Shown here: positions 49,903 through 60,294 of the stretch, piece by piece
How positions within the stretch are numbered: position 1 is the stretch's first letter
Layout of the letters: every line of letters begins with the position of its first letter
Source of the DNA: Burkholderia cepacia
GTDB taxonomy: Bacteria > Pseudomonadota > Gammaproteobacteria > Burkholderiales > Burkholderiaceae
Direction of reading: 5' to 3'
Length of the DNA: 64,000 nt
NCBI RefSeq assembly: GCF_001718835.1
Contig: NZ_CP013444.1
Coordinates: forward strand, 3,224,001-3,288,000
Notes under the pieces: model-generated
Databases searched by the model: none
What the model was told of the DNA's origin: nothing
The model's input: the letters and a program-made list of their open reading frames with translations, nothing else
Program-made: the position numbers and the translations under genes

Positions 49903-50436
49903 TGGAATCCATTATTTTCATCGATAAATCGGAGTCGATTTAATTCAACTCCGCACTAACCGGAAATGGATTCTATTTATTACCTCACGGATCAATCTTC
50001 AAAAAATGTAAAAACCGGCCGAAATATTTGTCATACATGGTTAAATTTGCAATCAAAATCCATTATTTAAATGAAAATCTTTCATTAAACAAAATCATAG
50101 AAAAATAAGCAATTTCGACCCCATCGTTTTGTCTCATTTGGTGCTTTAAAAAATCTCATTTCGAATTCGGATGCCGATGCGCGCAAACGCCGCCCGGCCC
50201 TGCGCGGGACGAAGCGTCGGAACGGAGGAAGGAGGGAAGAAGGAAAAGGTGGGGGGGCGACGTCAAATCGACGTCATTCAGGTCGACAAGGCTGCTTGCC
50301 GGGCACGGCGTCGATTCCGTTGATGGCGGTACACCGCGGAACACCGCGCGCGGCCGCGCGAGATTGCGTCCGGAACCGGTTCAGGCGATGGGCAGTGCGC
50401 CCCGCCGACGATCGCCGACGCGCCGGTCGCGCAGGA
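49903..50436. other. AT-rich upstream region of the adhesin
   Basis: From 49903 to about 50160 the DNA is far more AT-rich than anything around it, a natural target for H-NS-type silencing. It contains the dyad ATGAAA-ATC-TTTCAT (50071-50085), extended by TTTAA/TTAAA, as a possible operator. The second half (50160-50436) is GC-rich, includes a GGGGGGG run (50251-50257), and holds no convincing gene. Confidence 0.6.
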
Positions 50437-50964
50437 TCATTCGCGACCGCCGCCGGCCGCCGGGCCGGCGTCACGCTTGAGCCGCGCCATGTGACACGCG
50501 GCGACATACACGCCGTCGCGCAATGCATAGCCCGGCGATTCGCCCTCGATCCGGAAGCCGTGCCTTTCGTACAGTGCGATCGCGCTCCGGTTGTCGGTGA
50601 ACACGGTCAGCTCGAGGCGCGTGAGGTTCAGCCAGTTTTCCGCGAGATCGATCATTGCGGCAAGCAACCGGCCGCCGATGCCGCGCCCGTGATGCGACGC
50701 CTTGACCATCAGCCCGAACCCCGCGACGTGGCGGCGGCGCGGATTCGCTTCGGGCTGAATCCCGAGATGGCCGACCACCTCGCCGTCGATTTCGGCGACG
50801 AGGCTGAAGCCCTTCTGACGTATCCCTTCGATGCGCTCCTGCCATTTCTCCAGCGACGGAAACGGCGCTTGCAGCGTATTCGCATAGACCGCGGGGTGCG
50901 CGGCGATCTGCCGGATCGCGTCGACGTCGTGCGTCTCGCTGTGCCGGATCTTGATGTCGGTCAT
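50437..50964 (-). CDS. GNAT acetyltransferase, AaaT/YhhY-like (175 aa)
   Basis: A GNAT enzyme whose pattern follows the L-amino-acid acetyltransferase AaaT (YhhY): MTDIKIRHSETHDVDAIRQIAAHPAVYANTLQAPFPSLEKWQERIEG, VVGHLGIQPEANPRRRHVAGFGLMVKASHHGRGIGGRLLAAMIDLAENWLNLTRLELTVFTDN and FRIEGESPGYALRDGVYVAACHMARLK. The acetyl-CoA loop is GRGIGGR. In E. coli the homologue acetylates phenylalanine and methionine. The start at 50964 is preferred over an ATG five codons earlier because MTDIKIRH aligns with the family start. It appears to be a single-gene unit. Confidence 0.88.
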   Translation of the reverse strand: MTDIKIRHSETHDVDAIRQIAAHPAVYANTLQAPFPSLEKWQERIEGIRQKGFSLVAEIDGEVVGHLGIQPEANPRRRHVAGFGLMVKASHHGRGIGGRLLAAMIDLAENWLNLTRLELTVFTDNRSAIALYERHGFRIEGESPGYALRDGVYVAACHMARLKRDAGPAAGGGRE

Positions 50965-51541
50965 GGAGCTATCGGGCAAACGGAGGAAGCGAACGTTGCG
51001 GCTGCGTCGGAGGTCGGCGGCATGCCGGGGAAAACGTCGAGCTTATCCGAATTCGCCGCGCCGGATACGGCCGCGAACCGACGAAATCACGCTGCATCGC
51101 GCGACGGATCGTGCATTCCCGCGGTTCGTAGTTCGTTGCGTGCGCAACATCATGCAAGCTGGACGCCTGCGTTGCGAACTGCATGCACGCGCTCGCGCGG
51201 CCGCCGTGTTCCACGTCTGCGACAAGCCGCACCTCGACCGGCTGCACGGCGATTGAACGGCCGCCGCCGACGGCGACGAGCACGACCCCTGGAGGGCTCG
51301 GCCCCAACGGCGCTCACCGCGGCTTCACCGGCGACCTGGCCCCGCCGGGCCGCCGCGCTTCGCCGCACCGCAGCGCCCGCCCGGCCCGCGCAGATCATCA
51401 GACGGATGGCTGGTGCCGCCCTGATTTCGCACCGCACGAAAATGCTCCTTGTTCGCCGCCGGTTCGCGTTAAACTCCGTCAAGCTGTTTGCAAAAACGCC
51501 ATCTTCGCCTTTACGGCACATACGACACGAGGATAGGTTCG
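50965..51541. other. intergenic region without a convincing gene
   Basis: About 577 bases. Several open frames on both strands are arginine-rich shadows. A -35/-10-like pair may lie around 51465-51500 (GCGTTAAACTCCG) before the small gene at 51542. No repeats or terminators were recognised. Confidence 0.45.
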
Positions 51542-51811
51542 ATGCGCACTACCGGCTCATCCGGGGCAATGACCCTGCTCACCGAACACGACCCGGCCGA
51601 CGGCCGCGAACTGCGCTCGCTCCGGCTCGAGGCAACCGCCGACGGCAAGAGCGTGCTGCTGATCGAGATCGACGAACGCAAGCCCGGCATCCATCGCGAA
51701 GTCCGCTACGAGATCACGCCGGCCGAACTGATCGCGGCGATCCGCTCGCACGGCGCCGAGCTGCCCGGCGAAAACCACGGCGCCGCGTCGCTCGCCCGCA
51801 CCTCCTCCTGA
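51542..51811 (+). CDS. small acidic hypothetical protein (89 aa)
   Basis: ATG 51542 has GAGG with suitable spacing (ACGAGGATAGGTTCG-ATG). The protein is MRTTGSSGAMTLLTEHDPAD followed by LRLEATADGKSVLLIEIDERKPGIHREVRYEITPAELIAAIRSHGAELPG. The centre looks like a small beta-sheet with an acidic C-terminal helix. No signal peptide or known motif is visible. It is followed by the DedA-rhodanese gene in the same orientation with a 168-base gap, so it may be a separate unit. The function is unknown. Confidence 0.7.
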   Translation: MRTTGSSGAMTLLTEHDPADGRELRSLRLEATADGKSVLLIEIDERKPGIHREVRYEITPAELIAAIRSHGAELPGENHGAASLARTSS

Positions 51812-51979
51812 TCCGACGGATCGGTGAGCCGCGCACGATGCGCCGGCTCACCTCCGCACCGTTTCGCCTGCTTCAACGTTTCCCGCCACTGTCTTGAAAA
51901 AGGCCGATAATCGGCCCATCCATGCGCATTCCGCGCATTTGCCGGCCCTTGCCCGCCTTTTCCTTTTCGGCCAGCCGTC

Positions 51980-52972
51980 ATGCTCCGTGACCTCGTCGCC
52001 CAATACGGGCCGCTTCTCGTCTTCGCCAACGTGCTCGCGGCGGCCATCGGCCTGCCGGTGCCCGCGATGCCGACACTCGTGCTGTTCGGCGCGATGTCCG
52101 CGATGCATCCCGAGATGATCGGCTCGCAGCTGGTGACGGTGGTGGCGCTGTCGGTGTTCGGCGCCTTGATCGGCGACACCGTGTGGTACGTCGCCGGGCG
52201 CCGTTACGGCGGCACGACGCTGAAGACGATCTGCCGGCTGTCGCTGTCGCGCGATACCTGCGTGAGAAAGACCGAACGCTTCTTCGGCCGCTACGGCGTG
52301 CGCGTGCTCGCGGTCGCGCGCTTCATTCCCGGCTTGTCGCTCGTCTCGGTGCCGATGGCCGGTGCGCTCGGCACGCGCTACCGCACGTTCGCCGGCTACG
52401 ATGCCCTCGGCGCCGCACTGTGGACGATCGTCGGCCTGGCGGCCGGGCTCGTGTTCTACCGGCAGATCGACTGGCTGTTCGCCGGCGCGAGCCACCTCGG
52501 CCGCGCGGTCCTGCTGGTGATCGTCGCGCTGCTCGCCGTGTATGCGGCCATCCGCTGGATGCGCCGCCGCGCGCTGATCCGCCAGCTCGCCAATGCGCGG
52601 ATCAGCGTCGACGAACTCGACCTGCTGCTGCGCGACGCCACCGCGCCGGTCGTGCTCGACGTGCGCTCGCCCGAGCACCGCAAGCTCGACCCGTTCACGA
52701 TTCCCGGCGCGCAATTCGCCGACGATCGCCAGATCGGCGACATCGTCGCGCGCTATCCGCTCTCGCAGAAGTTCGTCGTGTACTGCTCGTGCCCGAACGA
52801 AGTGACGGCGGCCCTGATGGCGAAGCGCCTGCTCGACGCGGGCTTCACCGATGCGCTCGCGCTGCGCGGCGGCCTCGACGCCTGGCGCGATACGGGCCGC
52901 CAGCTCACGTCGCTCGTGGAAGACACGCCGGCCGCGAACGATCCCGTCGCCGGCTTTCACAAGCCTGCTTAG
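51980..52972 (+). CDS. DedA-family membrane protein fused to a rhodanese domain (330 aa)
   Basis: Residues 1-200 form a DedA (SNARE-associated/VTT) membrane domain: VFANVLAAAIGLPVPAMPTLVLFGAMSAM, GDTVWYVAGRRYGG, FGRYGVRVLAVARFIPGLSLVSVPMAGAL with the family Arg in the second re-entrant part, and GAALWTIVGLAAGLVFY. Residues 215-330 form a rhodanese domain: LDLLLRDATAPVVLDVRSPEHRKLDPFTIPGAQFAD, then VVYCSCPNEVTAALMAKRL with the catalytic-position Cys, and LRGGLDAWRDTGRQ. DedA proteins recycle undecaprenyl carriers or phospholipids. The rhodanese end faces the cytoplasm; its role in the fusion is unclear. Confidence 0.9.
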   Translation: MLRDLVAQYGPLLVFANVLAAAIGLPVPAMPTLVLFGAMSAMHPEMIGSQLVTVVALSVFGALIGDTVWYVAGRRYGGTTLKTICRLSLSRDTCVRKTERFFGRYGVRVLAVARFIPGLSLVSVPMAGALGTRYRTFAGYDALGAALWTIVGLAAGLVFYRQIDWLFAGASHLGRAVLLVIVALLAVYAAIRWMRRRALIRQLANARISVDELDLLLRDATAPVVLDVRSPEHRKLDPFTIPGAQFADDRQIGDIVARYPLSQKFVVYCSCPNEVTAALMAKRLLDAGFTDALALRGGLDAWRDTGRQLTSLVEDTPAANDPVAGFHKPA

Positions 52973-52987
52973 GTCCTTGTAAGCGCA

Positions 52988-53020
52988 AGCAGCGGGCCCG
53001 CGATCGCGCGGTGCCCGCTG
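52988..53020. terminator. possible bidirectional terminator hairpin
   Basis: A perfect 9-bp stem GCAGCGGGC (52988-52996) with GCCCGCTGC (53012-53020) lies between the convergent DedA-rhodanese and OprD-family genes. The loop is 15 bases and neither strand has a real U-tract (TTGCGCTT on the minus strand), so termination may be weak. Confidence 0.5.
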
Positions 53021-53077
53021 CACGACGCGCGCCGCCATCGCAGCGCACGTGCCCTTCCGTCTCTTCCCGCGCGTCGA

Positions 53078-54532
53078 TCAGAACGCGTGCAGCGGCAGGT
53101 TCACGACCAGACGGTACTCGGTGTTCGTCGCGTCCGAGTAGTGCGCCGAACCGGCGTGCCACATCGCGATGAACGTGACCTTCGTGTCCTTCAGCTTGCC
53201 GCTCTGGAACGTGTACGACGGGATGAAGCCGAACTCGTGGTGACGGCCCTGCACCGGCGCGCCGTTGCTCCAGTAGATGCTCGACTTGCTCGGGTCGAGC
53301 GCCGCGCTCGCGCTGCCGTCCGCGCCCCAGCCCGTCACGCCCCAGACCATCGCCTTGAAGCCCGGCAGGCCCGCTTCCTTGCCGTAGAACGTGTAACGCA
53401 GCTGCAGCGACTTTTCGTGCGGCGCGTTGTAGTCGACGTCCATCGAGTTGGTCAGGAAGATGCCGTTCGTTTCGTTCAGGTAGTCGAAGAACTGGTCGCC
53501 GAGCACCTGCTGGAAGCCGAGCAGCAGCTCGTGCGGGCCGTGCTGCGCGGCCAGCGACAGGCTGTACGCGTTGTTGTTGATCTTGCCTTGCAGCGCATCG
53601 CCCGTGTCGTGCGTCGAGTAGACGTTGCCGAAGCCCGTCCACTTGATCGTCTGCGGGCTGCCGATGCTGTGCTTCACCGACGCGTAGTACTGGTGCCACA
53701 CGTCGTCGGCCTGGTTCGCGTACAGCGCGATTTCGCCGTTCGGCGAGTAATCCCACGTGCCGCCGACGTACGACAGGCGATTGATGCGCGTGCCGCCGTA
53801 TTGCGTCGTCAGGTTGGTGAGCGTCGTGTGACCGCGCGCGTCGGTCTTCGTGAAGCTGCCGGCCTCGAGCATCACGTTCTTGAATTCGTTGCTGACGAGT
53901 GTCGCGCCGAGGAACGTCGGCGGCAGCGCACGGTTGTCGTGCTGCTCCATGAACGGGTTGTCGACGGCCTGCAGACCGTACTTGACCACCGTGTTCGAGA
54001 TGCGCGCCTTCACGTCGTAGATGCCGGGATAGGCCCATGCGAGCTGGTTGCCGCCCCCGCCGCCCTTCGCGATGTGCACCATGCTGCCGGCGCCCTGGCC
54101 GCCGTCGAGCTTCAGCGCCGCATACAGCGACGCGTCGAAACCGATGCCGATCAGGCCCGTCGTATAGCCCGACTCGAAGTTCGCCATCGCGCCCTGGACC
54201 CACGCGTGGCGATGCGGGCCGCCCTTGGCGTCGAGCACGTCCGCATAGTTGCGGAACAGGAAGTTGAGGTGGCTGTCGGCAATGAAGCCCTTCGACTGCG
54301 ACTGGGCAGACGGCTCGTCGGGCGGCGTGACGGCCTGGGTCGCCTCGGCGTTGATGATCGCGTTCGGCGTGGACGCCTGCGCGACGGTGGCGCCCGGCGC
54401 TGCCTGCGCCACCGCCAGCGGCGCTGCGTCGTCCGCGTAGGCCGCGCCCGTGAGCGAGACACCGGCGAGTGCCGGCAGCCCCCATGCGAGCAGCATTTTC
54501 GATGCCGTCCCGATCTTCCTGTGTTTTGTCAT
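53078..54532 (-). CDS. OprD-family outer-membrane porin (484 aa)
   Basis: The signal peptide is MTKHRKIGTASKMLLAWGLPALAGVSLTGAAYA. The mature part has an unusual 50-residue Ala/Thr-rich start and then the OprD barrel: HLNFLFRNYADVLDAKGGPHRHAWVQGAMANFESGYTTGLIGIGFDASLYAALKLDGG, LSYVGGTWDYSPNGEIALYANQADDVWHQYYASVKHS and FFDYLNETNGIFLTNSMDVDYNAPHEKSLQLRYTFYGKEAGLPG. It ends in Phe, as outer-membrane barrels do. OprD porins pass amino acids or small peptides. It lies 155 bases after the last gene of the Opp/Dpp operon in the same orientation, so peptide uptake is the likely job, as with OpdP in Pseudomonas. Confidence 0.92.
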   Translation of the reverse strand: MTKHRKIGTASKMLLAWGLPALAGVSLTGAAYADDAAPLAVAQAAPGATVAQASTPNAIINAEATQAVTPPDEPSAQSQSKGFIADSHLNFLFRNYADVLDAKGGPHRHAWVQGAMANFESGYTTGLIGIGFDASLYAALKLDGGQGAGSMVHIAKGGGGGNQLAWAYPGIYDVKARISNTVVKYGLQAVDNPFMEQHDNRALPPTFLGATLVSNEFKNVMLEAGSFTKTDARGHTTLTNLTTQYGGTRINRLSYVGGTWDYSPNGEIALYANQADDVWHQYYASVKHSIGSPQTIKWTGFGNVYSTHDTGDALQGKINNNAYSLSLAAQHGPHELLLGFQQVLGDQFFDYLNETNGIFLTNSMDVDYNAPHEKSLQLRYTFYGKEAGLPGFKAMVWGVTGWGADGSASAALDPSKSSIYWSNGAPVQGRHHEFGFIPSYTFQSGKLKDTKVTFIAMWHAGSAHYSDATNTEYRLVVNLPLHAF

Positions 54533-54686
54533 CGTGGTTCTCTTCTTGTGTTGATGTCGTCTGCGCCGGTCGCGATACGCTTCCGGTCCCACCCCGGCGC
54601 GCCCGGTTAAGGACGCGCCTGTACCCGCGGCGCGAAGATCGTTCGCGCCGCACCTACCCCTGTTGACCTGCCTGCTTATTTGTGTT

Positions 54687-55702
<1,016 letters not shown>

Positions 55703-55706
<4 letters not shown>

Positions 55707-56695
55707 CGCAGACCTCCCGTCATATCGGCCACGGGCCGGTGGCACGCGCGCACCGCGCCCACGGCGCCATAGGTTTCGAGCGCGGGGCGCGCCGCGCCGC
55801 ACCGTTCTTCCGCATACGTGCAGCGCTTCGCGAACGCGCAGCCGGCCGGCGCGGTGCCGGGCATCGGCGGATTGCCGGGAATCGCGACGAGCGGCGCATC
55901 GTCCGCGTCGGTCAGGCGCGGCAGCGCGTTGAGCAGGCCGATCGTGTACGGATGCGACGGCGCCGCGAAAATCGATTCGGCCGGCGCGTATTCGACGGTG
56001 CGGCCCGCATACATGACCATCACGTCGTCCGCGAGGCCCGCGACCACCCCCATGTCGTGCGTGATCAGCACGATCGCCGTGCCGCGCTCGCGGTTCAGCT
56101 CGCGCAGCAGGTCGATGATCTGCGCCTGCACGGTCACGTCGAGCGCGGTGGTCGGCTCGTCGGCGATCAGGATTTCCGGCTCGGACAGCAGCGCCATCGC
56201 GATCATCACGCGCTGGCGCATCCCGCCCGAGAACTCGTGCGGATACATGCGGATGCGGCGCGCCGCGTCCGGGATACGCACCGATTCGAGCGCCTCGATC
56301 GCGCGCTTCGTGGCTTCCTTGCGCGACAGCTTGCGATGCAGCTGCAGCGTCTCGGTCATCTGCCGCTCGATCGTCAGGAACGGATTGAGCGACGTCATCG
56401 GATCCTGGAAGATCATCGCGATCCGGTCGCCGCGCACCTTGTTCAGCGCGCGTGCATTCATCTCGAGCAGGTTGTCGCCGCGATAACGCGCGGCGCCCGT
56501 CGTCGTGCCGTTGCCGGCCAGCAGGCCGAGCAGCGCCATCACGGTCTGGCTCTTGCCCGAGCCCGATTCGCCGACGATGCCGAGCGTCTTGCCGGCTTCG
56601 AGCGAGAACGACACGCCGCTCACGGCGTCGACCGGCGGCGCGTCCTTGCGCGAGAAGCGCACGCCGAGGTTGTCTACTTCCAGCAGTGCACCCAT
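55703..56695 (-). CDS. peptide ABC transporter ATP-binding protein, OppD/DppD type (330 aa)
   Basis: The second ATPase of the transporter: TLGIVGESGSGKSQTVMALLGLLAGNG (Walker A), AMIFQDPMTSLNPFLTIERQM (Q loop), HEFSGGMRQRVMIAMALL (signature), ILIADEPTTALDVTVQAQIIDLL (Walker B) and the C-terminal FAKRCTYAEERC cysteine segment. The ATG at 56693-56695 lies just after the permease stop (one-base gap) behind AGGATCGC. It probably pairs with the OppF-type ATPase as a heterodimer. Confidence 0.95.
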
Positions 56696-56696
56696 T

Positions 56697-57599
56697 TCAG
56701 CGATCCTTCGGGTCGAGCGCGTCACGCAGGCCATCGCCGACGAAGTTCACGCAGTAGAGCGTCACGCACAGCATGACGGCCGGGGCCAGCAGCAGCCACG
56801 GCATGGATTCCAGTTTCTGCGCGCCGTCCTGGATCAGCACGCCCCAGCTCGTCATCGGTTCCTGCACGCCGAGGCCGAGGAACGACAGCACCGATTCGGT
56901 CAGCACGATGCCCGGCACCGAGACCGTCGCGTACACGACGACCACGCCGAGCAGGTTCGGCACCACGTGACGCAGCACGATCGACGCCGGCGACACGCCG
57001 ATCGCGCGCGCCGCATCGACGAACTCGCGGCTGCGCAGCGACAGCGTCTGGCCGCGCACGACACGCGCCATGTCGATCCACGAGAACGCGCTGATGGTCA
57101 GCACGACCAGCATGAACGAGCGGCCGAACAGGGTCATCATCAGGATCGCGATCAACAGGTACGGGATCGCGTACATCATGTCGACGACGCGCATCATCAC
57201 GGCATCGGTGCGGCCGCCCGCGAAGCCCGCGGTCGCGCCCCACGCGACGCCGAACAGGCCCGACACGAGCGTGCCGAGCACGCCGACCTCGATCGACACG
57301 CGCCCGCCGATCAGCGTGCGCACGAGCAGGTCGCGGCCGAGTTCGTCGGTGCCGAACCAGTGCTGGTTGGCCCAGGTCGGCGGCAGGCTGATCGCGGCCC
57401 AGTCGCTCGCGGCCGGGTCGGCGGTCAGCAGCCACGGGCCGACGAAACACGCGAGCGTGATCAGCGCGAGCAGCACGAGGCTGAACACGGCCGCACGGTT
57501 GTGGAGGAAGCGCGCCATCGCGAGCGCGAGCGGCGAGCGCGAACGCGGCGGCGTGTCGGTCTGCACGGGCAGGCCGACGACGGGAGTAGTCGGAGTCAT
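56697..57599 (-). CDS. peptide ABC transporter permease, OppC/DppC type (300 aa)
   Basis: An inner-membrane permease with a short cytoplasmic N-terminus (PVQTDTPPRSRSPLALAMARFLHNRAAVFSLVLLALI), six membrane segments and the binding-protein-dependent transport signature around the EAA loop (SREFVDAARAIGVSPASIVLRHVVPNLLG). The GTDELGRDLLVRTLIGGRVSIEVG block is diagnostic of the OppC/DppC side. It lies 13 bases after the OppB-type gene. Confidence 0.95.
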   Translation of the reverse strand: MTPTTPVVGLPVQTDTPPRSRSPLALAMARFLHNRAAVFSLVLLALITLACFVGPWLLTADPAASDWAAISLPPTWANQHWFGTDELGRDLLVRTLIGGRVSIEVGVLGTLVSGLFGVAWGATAGFAGGRTDAVMMRVVDMMYAIPYLLIAILMMTLFGRSFMLVVLTISAFSWIDMARVVRGQTLSLRSREFVDAARAIGVSPASIVLRHVVPNLLGVVVVYATVSVPGIVLTESVLSFLGLGVQEPMTSWGVLIQDGAQKLESMPWLLLAPAVMLCVTLYCVNFVGDGLRDALDPKDR

Positions 57600-57612
57600 C
57601 GCGGTGCCTCGC

Positions 57613-58551
57613 TCAATAACGGATGCGCGGATCGAGCCACGCGTACGCGAGGTCGACCAGCAGGTTGAACAGCACGGCGCAGACGGTGGTCAGCACGACG
57701 AGGCCGAGCACGAGCGTGTAGTCGCGGTTGATCGCACCGTTCACGACGAGCTGGCCGAGGCCCGGCAGCGCGAACACCGATTCGGTGACGACGGCCGCGG
57801 TGATCGACGAGATGCAGACCGTGCCGACCAGCGACACGACCGGCATCAGCGCGGGCTTCAGCGCGTGGCGCAGCACGATCGTCGAGCCCGGCAGGCCCTT
57901 CGCGCGCGCGGTGCGGATGTAGTTGCTCGACAGCGTCTCGATCATCGAGCCGCGCATCACGCGCGCGAGCAGCGACATGTTGATGAAGGTCAGCAGCACG
58001 ATCGGCAGCAGCCGGTACTGCCAGCCGCCGTCGCCCCAGCCGCCCGCCGGGAGCCAGCCGTTGCCGGCCGACGTCTTCAGCAGGATCGCGAAGACCCACA
58101 CGAGCACGGGGCCGAGCACGAACGGCGGCACGACGTTGCCGACGTTGCCGATCAGCATCACGATGCGGTCGATGAAGCTGTCGCGGCGCACGGCCGCGAC
58201 GGTGCCGAGCAGCACGCCGAGCCCGATCGAGATCGGGATCGACAGGCCGCCCACGCCGAGACTCACCGGCAGCGCCTTGCGCACGAGGTCGTTCACCGAC
58301 CAGTCGACGTAACGGAACGACGGACCGAGATCGCCGTGCAGCAGCGCGTCCAGGTACATCAGGTACTGCTTCCACAGCGGCTGGTCGAGGTGATACTTCG
58401 CGTTCAGGTTCGCGAGCGTCGCCGCGGACAGCTGCTTCTCCGTATCGAACGGGCCACCGGGCGTCAGGTGCAGCAGCAGGTAGCAGACGGTGACGACCGC
58501 GAGGATCGTCGGCACCGCCCACAACGTACGCCTCAATGCGTAGGCCAGCAT
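57613..58551 (-). CDS. peptide ABC transporter permease, OppB/DppB type (312 aa)
   Basis: The partner permease: MLAYALRRTLWAVPTILAVVTVCYLLLHLTPGGPFDTEKQLSAATLANLNAKYHLDQPLWKQY, then DLGPSFRYVDWSVNDLVRKALPVSLGVG and the EAA-type loop SSNYIRTARAKGLPGSTIVLRHALKPALMPVVSLVGTV. The ending YTLVLGLVVLTTVCAVLFNLLVDLAYAWLDPRIRY is typical of OppB. The start at 58549-58551 has GGAGCG upstream; it lies 11 bases after the binding-protein gene. Confidence 0.95.
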   Translation of the reverse strand: MLAYALRRTLWAVPTILAVVTVCYLLLHLTPGGPFDTEKQLSAATLANLNAKYHLDQPLWKQYLMYLDALLHGDLGPSFRYVDWSVNDLVRKALPVSLGVGGLSIPISIGLGVLLGTVAAVRRDSFIDRIVMLIGNVGNVVPPFVLGPVLVWVFAILLKTSAGNGWLPAGGWGDGGWQYRLLPIVLLTFINMSLLARVMRGSMIETLSSNYIRTARAKGLPGSTIVLRHALKPALMPVVSLVGTVCISSITAAVVTESVFALPGLGQLVVNGAINRDYTLVLGLVVLTTVCAVLFNLLVDLAYAWLDPRIRY

Positions 58552-58562
58552 GATCGCTCCGC

Positions 58563-60176
58563 TCAGTGCTTGATCAGGTACATGTCCTGCGAAGCACGCA
58601 TGTCGATCACGTTCTTCAGCGAGTAGCCACCGACGTACGGCTTCACGAGACGGTCGGCCGAGTACTGGAACAGCGGCACCATCGGCGTGTCGGCCAGTGC
58701 GAGAAGATCGTGTGCCTGCGTGAGCAGCGCGGCACGCGCCTTGTCGTCGAGCTTCTGGTTGCCTTCGTCGACGAGCGCATCGGCCTGCTTGTTGCAGTAG
58801 CCGACGGTGTTCTGCGCGCTGCCGCAACGCAGCAGGTCGAAGAACGTCATCGCGTCGTTGTAGTCCGCGAACCAGCCGTCGCGCGCGATCTGCACCTTGC
58901 CGTCATGACGCTGCTTCATCAGCACCTTGAACTCGACGTTCTCGAGCTTCGTGTTGATGCCGAGCTTGGTGCGCCATTCGGACGCCGCGAACAGCGCGAC
59001 CTTCTTGTGCAGGTCGTTGGTGTTGTAGGTCAGCGTGAACGACAGCGGCTTCGCATCCGAATAGCCGGCCTGCTTCAGCAGGTCCTTCGCGGCCGAGACA
59101 CGCTTGGCCATCGGCCACGACGCCCAGTCCGGCGTGAACGGCTGCACGCCCTTCGTGCCGTTCGGCATCAGGCCGTACATCGGCTTCTCGCCGGCCTGCG
59201 TGAGCTTCTGGGTCAGCACGTCGCGATCGAGCACCATCGACAGCGCCTGGCGCACGCGCTTGTCCTTCAGTACCGGATCGCTGTTGTTCAGGTAGTAGTA
59301 GTACGTCGCGAGCTGCAGGCCCTGGCGCAGTTCGCCGCCGAACTGCTTGCTGACCTGCTGGAAGATCCCCGACGGGATCGAATAGCTGTAGTCGATCTGG
59401 CCGGCCTGGTACATGCGCATCGCCGTCTCGTCGCTCTCGATCGGCAGGTACGTGACCTTGTTGATCACGACCTTCGGCGCATTCCAGTATTTCGCATCCT
59501 TCGAGATCACGATGCGGTTGTTCGGCTGCCAGTCGACGAGCTGGTAGGCGCCGTTGCTGACGATGTTGCCCGGGCGCGTCCATGCGTCGCCGAGCTTCGT
59601 CACCGTGTCCTTGTTCACCGGCGCGAGCGGCACCATCGCGGTGAGCTCGGGGAAGAACGCGACCGGCACGTCGGTCGTCACTTCCAGCGTGTACGGGTCG
59701 ACGGCGTGCACGCCGAGCGTCGACGGCGCGGCCTTGCCCGCGATGATGTCCTTCGAGTTCTTCACGAACTCGACGAGGATCGTGTACTTCGAGCCCGTCT
59801 TCGGATCGACGAGGCGCTGCCATGCATAGACGAAATCGGCGGCCGTCACCGGCTGGCCGTTGCTCCACTTCGCGTCGTGGCGAAGCTTGAAGATCCACGT
59901 CGTCGGCGTCTTGCGCTCCCACGACAGCGCGACACCCGGCACGACCTGGCCGGCTGCGTCGATGCGCGCCAGCCCTTCGAACAGGTCGAGGCCGATCGTG
60001 TTGCCGGTCCACGATTCGATGTGCGCCGGGTCGAGCGACTCGACTTCGGCGGGCACCTGGCGCGTCAGGTCCTGTTGAGGAGCGAGCGCGACGTTCGACG
60101 GAACGGAAACGGCGTGGGCGACAGGCGTCAGGGCGAGCGCGGCCAGCACGGCCGACATGGCATGCAAGGATTTCAT
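58563..60176 (-). CDS. periplasmic peptide-binding protein, OppA/MppA type (537 aa)
   Basis: An exported solute-binding protein (signal MKSLHAMSAVLAALALTPVAHA) of the SBP_bac_5 family: DLTRQVPAEVESLDPAHIESWTGNTIGLDLFEGLARID, WERKTPTTWIFKLRHDAKWSNGQPVTAADFVYAWQRLVDPKTGSKYT, RMYQAGQIDYSYSIPSGIF and DWASWPMAKRVSAAKDLLKQAG. The FVYAWQRLVDPKT pattern and size are those of OppA/MppA, which bind tri- to pentapeptides or murein tripeptide. First gene of the operon, downstream of an XRE-cupin regulator and an inverted-repeat element. Confidence 0.95.
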   Translation of the reverse strand: MKSLHAMSAVLAALALTPVAHAVSVPSNVALAPQQDLTRQVPAEVESLDPAHIESWTGNTIGLDLFEGLARIDAAGQVVPGVALSWERKTPTTWIFKLRHDAKWSNGQPVTAADFVYAWQRLVDPKTGSKYTILVEFVKNSKDIIAGKAAPSTLGVHAVDPYTLEVTTDVPVAFFPELTAMVPLAPVNKDTVTKLGDAWTRPGNIVSNGAYQLVDWQPNNRIVISKDAKYWNAPKVVINKVTYLPIESDETAMRMYQAGQIDYSYSIPSGIFQQVSKQFGGELRQGLQLATYYYYLNNSDPVLKDKRVRQALSMVLDRDVLTQKLTQAGEKPMYGLMPNGTKGVQPFTPDWASWPMAKRVSAAKDLLKQAGYSDAKPLSFTLTYNTNDLHKKVALFAASEWRTKLGINTKLENVEFKVLMKQRHDGKVQIARDGWFADYNDAMTFFDLLRCGSAQNTVGYCNKQADALVDEGNQKLDDKARAALLTQAHDLLALADTPMVPLFQYSADRLVKPYVGGYSLKNVIDMRASQDMYLIKH

Positions 60177-60294
60177 CGTGTCAGTACTTGGTGGGTTTTC
60201 GGTGCGTGTGTCGCGGCGGGACGTCGCGGGTTACACGTAGGACGCTGCCGTGTGCAGCGATTGAGGAGGCCCGTGATTCTCGTATTGCATTTTA

